NCBI GenBank assembly: GCA_030596245.1
Contig: JAUVKN010000147.1
Coordinates: 1 to 9,741, forward strand
Direction: 5' to 3'
Origin: Bacteroidia bacterium
Lineage (GTDB): Bacteria; Bacteroidota; Bacteroidia; Bacteroidales; GCA-2748055
DNA length: 9,741 nt
This document shows positions 7,285 to 9,741 of this stretch, in pieces. The notes below the pieces were generated by a model, which worked only from the letters and a program-made list of their open reading frames with translations, was not told the origin of the DNA and made no database searches. Position numbers and translations under genes: made by a program. Every line of letters begins with the position of its first letter. Within the stretch, counting starts at the first letter, position 1.

Positions 7285-8909
7285 TATTCGATGATTAGCC
7301 GGGTGTGGTAGATACCCCGATCGGTATGAATCTCCAGAATATACATTCCGCTCAGGAGATACTCCGGTATGGAGATCTCACCCGGTATGGATACCTGCCG
7401 GGAGTGGATCACTCTTCCGCTCAAATCATGGAATCGCAATGTATAATTTCCCATCTGATCCTCCGGTAATTTGATCATAATGCGATCCCGGGCCGGATTG
7501 GGATAGATCTCCATCTGACCGGGTTCAAACCTTACCGGCAGATCGGTGACGCTCCAGTAGGCCCTTAGAAAGTCAGGAAGCCCAAAACCATAGGTTGCAT
7601 CGGGATTTTTATTCCTGTCACCGCTCTGCTGCACCCATCGGATCATCTCTTTTGCAGGAACTTCGGGATAGGCCTGCCATAAACTGGCTACAGATCCTGC
7701 GATCAGCGGTGAGGAAAAAGAGGTGCCGGATCCCCGGGCCACACCTCCCCAGATACTCTGGATCCCTGTATCATCACCCATGCCCACAACATCGGGTTTT
7801 ATTCTGACATCCAAAGTGGGACCTCTTGAACTGAAAGAAGCGATCTCGTTGGTGCTGTCCACTGCCCCTACTGTAAGGATATCATACGCATCGGCCGGGG
7901 CCGTAATGTAGAACCAGGGATCGTTCCCTGAATTGCCGGCGCTATTGCTGGCGATTATGCCACGGGAGGCAGTCAGGGAGGCTGCCCTCGAAATATATGT
8001 GGATCTTCCATCCATGTCGCGGTAGGTGTAGTCGTAAACATCCCCATCGAATACGGAGTAACCCAGTGAAGTGTTGATCACATCAAATCCCAGGCTATCG
8101 ATATATTCTGCAGCTTCGATCCAGGCTATCTCCTCGATCCTGGTCTCCTGCTCAACGTCCTCTGTCATGCAAAGAATATAACTTGCATGGGGGGCTGTAC
8201 CCACCATATTCCCATTCCATTCGGCGCCCATAATGGAAAGGACATACATGCCATGGGTAGAGGATTGACGAAAAAGGGGTATGTCATTCACATAATTGCG
8301 GGTTCCAAGCAACCTGCCTTCCCGGATCATGGGTTCAAAGGAGGGGAGGCTGTCCACATTTTTAAATCCTGCATCCAGCACAGCGATCCAGACACCTTCA
8401 CCAGTATATCCCAGATCATGCAACATATCCATTCTCAACATGGTGACCTGCTTGGTGGCCACCCCATAATCATATTCGGGTGAGGTGGTCAGAGGTGGTT
8501 CAAACCTGGTTCCGGAAGGCAGAGGGGGGAAATAGAGGTCATCTGATTCCGGTTCCCACGCTACAGTATCTGTAAAAGGCCTGGCCAAAACTTGTTCGAA
8601 TAGTAGTGTATCGACATTAATCATGGCTACTCCGTTCAACCATTTTGAGATATGCCTGATCTCTACGCCCATACCCTTTAGCTCCTCCAGGTAAGCTGCA
8701 GTAACAGGCAGGTCCCGGTGATCGGTGCCAAGGCCCTGCCAGGCCCTTCTGTTCACAGACCTTTCCGAAAGAAATTCCTCCGGCTGGTCGATCTGATATC
8801 CATTCCCGTTTTTGTCTGTAAAGTATACCCAGTAGACACTGTCGGCGATCTGCTGAGCCGAAGCAACTGATATCCATAAGAGCATCCCGGTGATAAGTCT
8901 GAGCTTCAT
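7284..8909 (-). CDS. Secreted S8 (subtilisin-like) serine protease with T9SS type A sorting domain
   Basis: A 541-residue exported protease. A signal peptide covers residues 1-18 or 19 (LITGMLLWISVASA), followed by a propeptide-like region (about 22-150) with YWVYFTDKNG and FLSERSVNRRAWQG, the N-terminal pattern of Bacteroidota subtilases. The peptidase domain spans about 160-450, with catalytic Asp179 (AVLDAGF), His219 (STHGMYV), oxyanion Asn326 (SAGNSGND) and nucleophile Ser397 (GTSFSSP). The last about 80 residues are a Por secretion-tail domain (IYPNPARDRI at 468-477, LSGMYILEI at 519-527), which directs type IX export across the outer membrane and is usually cleaved. It starts 4 nt after the MORN-like gene, with an AAGGA that overlaps that gene's stop and sits unusually close (1 nt) to the ATG. 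The substrate is unknown. All catalytic residues are present. Confidence 0.95.
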   Translation of the reverse strand: MKLRLITGMLLWISVASAQQIADSVYWVYFTDKNGNGYQIDQPEEFLSERSVNRRAWQGLGTDHRDLPVTAAYLEELKGMGVEIRHISKWLNGVAMINVDTLLFEQVLARPFTDTVAWEPESDDLYFPPLPSGTRFEPPLTTSPEYDYGVATKQVTMLRMDMLHDLGYTGEGVWIAVLDAGFKNVDSLPSFEPMIREGRLLGTRNYVNDIPLFRQSSTHGMYVLSIMGAEWNGNMVGTAPHASYILCMTEDVEQETRIEEIAWIEAAEYIDSLGFDVINTSLGYSVFDGDVYDYTYRDMDGRSTYISRAASLTASRGIIASNSAGNSGNDPWFYITAPADAYDILTVGAVDSTNEIASFSSRGPTLDVRIKPDVVGMGDDTGIQSIWGGVARGSGTSFSSPLIAGSVASLWQAYPEVPAKEMIRWVQQSGDRNKNPDATYGFGLPDFLRAYWSVTDLPVRFEPGQMEIYPNPARDRIMIKLPEDQMGNYTLRFHDLSGRVIHSRQVSIPGEISIPEYLLSGMYILEIHTDRGIYHTRLIIE

Positions 8910-8913
8910 ATCC

Positions 8914-9666
8914 TTAAAAGTGTTGCATGGATTCGGGTTCTGAAATCAGTTCAAACCTTTGCAGGCTATCCTGCATAATTTGCAGGTATTTCTTTTGATC
9001 TACAGCCCTGCCAAGCAGGTATTCAATGGAATATAATTCCGATCCTGTTTCGTCATAAAAACTCCAGGTACCATTTGACCGATTCTCCAGGTATGCTCCC
9101 CTTACCTTGATGGTGCTGTCAGCATAAAAAAGTTCATAGGTACCATTGAGCATGTCATTTTCATAGCTGCATTTCAGCCTCATTGAACCATCTTCATAGT
9201 ATTGGTTCCATGGTCCGTTTTTCATGTTTTTTTGCCAGCTCACCTCTTCTGATATCACCTCACTGGAATAGTAGCTTTTAACCATCCCGTGAAGGCTCCC
9301 ATCCTGAAAGGGTTCCCGAATCCTTACAGAACCGTCAAATTCTGAAAAGTAGGTCCATACCGAATCTTTGACTTTATTTACATGCCATCCTTCGGCGGCC
9401 TGTTTTCCGTTTTTATAATACAATTTCGTATAGCTTCGGTCCTCCAGAGTATCGAACATCATGCGGGCACGGAGAGCCCCATTCTCATAGTATCGAACCA
9501 TTTCACCCACCGGCTTTCCCTTTATGAAATTGGCTTCATAAAGCGTTTTCCCGTTGGGATATTCCACTTTCCATGGTCCGGTTTTCCTCTCCTGTTCATC
9601 CAGCTGGTTCTGGCCATGCATCGCAGTTGCTCCGGCAATCAGCATTATTATAAGCAGATGTCTCAT
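8914..9666 (-). CDS. Exported MORN-repeat-variant (YwqK-like) protein
   Basis: A 250-residue protein with a signal peptide (MRHLLIIMLIAGATAMHG, cleavage around residues 18-20, no lipobox cysteine) and then about eight degenerate repeats of roughly 23 residues, starting near 30, 53, 78, 101, 126, 150, 173 and 197. Each has the MORN_2 pattern G.W..YY.nG....e..y..g (for example GPWKVEYPNGK and GPWNQYYEDGS). A non-repetitive tail, about 218-250, closes it. Such repeats fold into an elongated beta-sheet. Proteins of this kind are often labelled YwqK-family antitoxins, but there is no toxin gene next to it and the signal peptide puts it outside the cytoplasm, so that label is not supported. It is the first complete gene of the cluster and lies 4 nt upstream of the protease, suggesting joint expression. 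A role as a structural or binding partner in the envelope is possible but is inference only. Confidence 0.85.
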   Translation of the reverse strand: MRHLLIIMLIAGATAMHGQNQLDEQERKTGPWKVEYPNGKTLYEANFIKGKPVGEMVRYYENGALRARMMFDTLEDRSYTKLYYKNGKQAAEGWHVNKVKDSVWTYFSEFDGSVRIREPFQDGSLHGMVKSYYSSEVISEEVSWQKNMKNGPWNQYYEDGSMRLKCSYENDMLNGTYELFYADSTIKVRGAYLENRSNGTWSFYDETGSELYSIEYLLGRAVDQKKYLQIMQDSLQRFELISEPESMQHF

Positions 9667-9675
9667 ATACAGAGG

Positions 9676-9741
9676 TTAAATATAGCTAAAAAGAGGCTGT
9701 ATCATACTTGCTTTCCTGTTTTCGTCACTTCCTTTCATATG
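9676..9741 (-). CDS. Possible 3' end of an upstream minus-strand gene (cut by window edge)
   Basis: On the minus strand a frame is open from the window edge for 21 codons, ending ...MIQPLFSYI and TAA at 9678-9676, 9 nt before the MORN-like start. It is the only one of the three minus frames open across this stretch. An end so close to the next start would fit the tight packing of the operon. However, a random 63-nt stretch stays open fairly often (roughly one in three), and no family can be recognised from so few residues, so it may equally be untranslated leader. Confidence 0.25.
   Translation of the reverse strand, partial: HMKGSDENRKASMIQPLFSYI

Noticed and set aside
9677..9707. Promoter for the minus-strand operon (TATATTTA at 9684-9677)
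   Set aside because: The -7-like box has one mismatch but there is no TTTG-like -33 box at the right distance, and the resulting leader would be only a few bases long.

Overview
The window reads as a compact piece of a Bacteroidota chromosome, probably from the Bacteroidales or a near relative. The evidence is an outer-membrane TonB-dependent receptor with an N-terminal carboxypeptidase-regulatory-like domain, a subtilisin-like protease with a type IX secretion (T9SS) sorting domain, an XseA with Bacteroidota-type motifs, and the general lack of strong Shine-Dalgarno sequences. Almost all of it is coding. There are no RNA genes, insertion sequences, phage genes or CRISPR arrays that I can see, and no base-composition break suggesting recent transfer.

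Layout: two plus-strand genes come first, a TonB-dependent receptor (27-2450) and, after an 84-bp gap that may hold a promoter, a 1060-residue soluble hybrid histidine kinase (2535-5717). Its domain order is receiver-like, PAS, PAS, GAF, PAS, HisKA/HATPase, receiver. It meets a tightly packed minus-strand cluster head-on. The convergent gap holds a compound minisatellite (5725-5838) built from a 7-mer and a 9-mer. The minus-strand cluster, in transcription order, is: a possible 3' end of an upstream gene at the right edge, an exported MORN-repeat-like protein (9666-8914), a T9SS-secreted S8 protease (8909-7284), xseA (7284-6016) and xseB (6035-5841). Successive junctions are a 4-nt gap, a 1-nt overlap and a 20-nt overlap, so these four genes almost certainly share a transcript.

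xseA and xseB encode the two subunits of exodeoxyribonuclease VII and clearly work together. The two exported proteins upstream have no obvious link to DNA repair, so that pairing is the most curious gene-context observation. The receptor and the kinase act in nutrient uptake and signalling, but their ligands cannot be read from the sequence. I found no convincing previously undescribed system. The best second-look items are the two-part tandem repeat that stops 2 bp short of the xseB stop codon, the degenerate-looking N-terminal receiver of the kinase, and the mixed secreted-protease/ExoVII operon.
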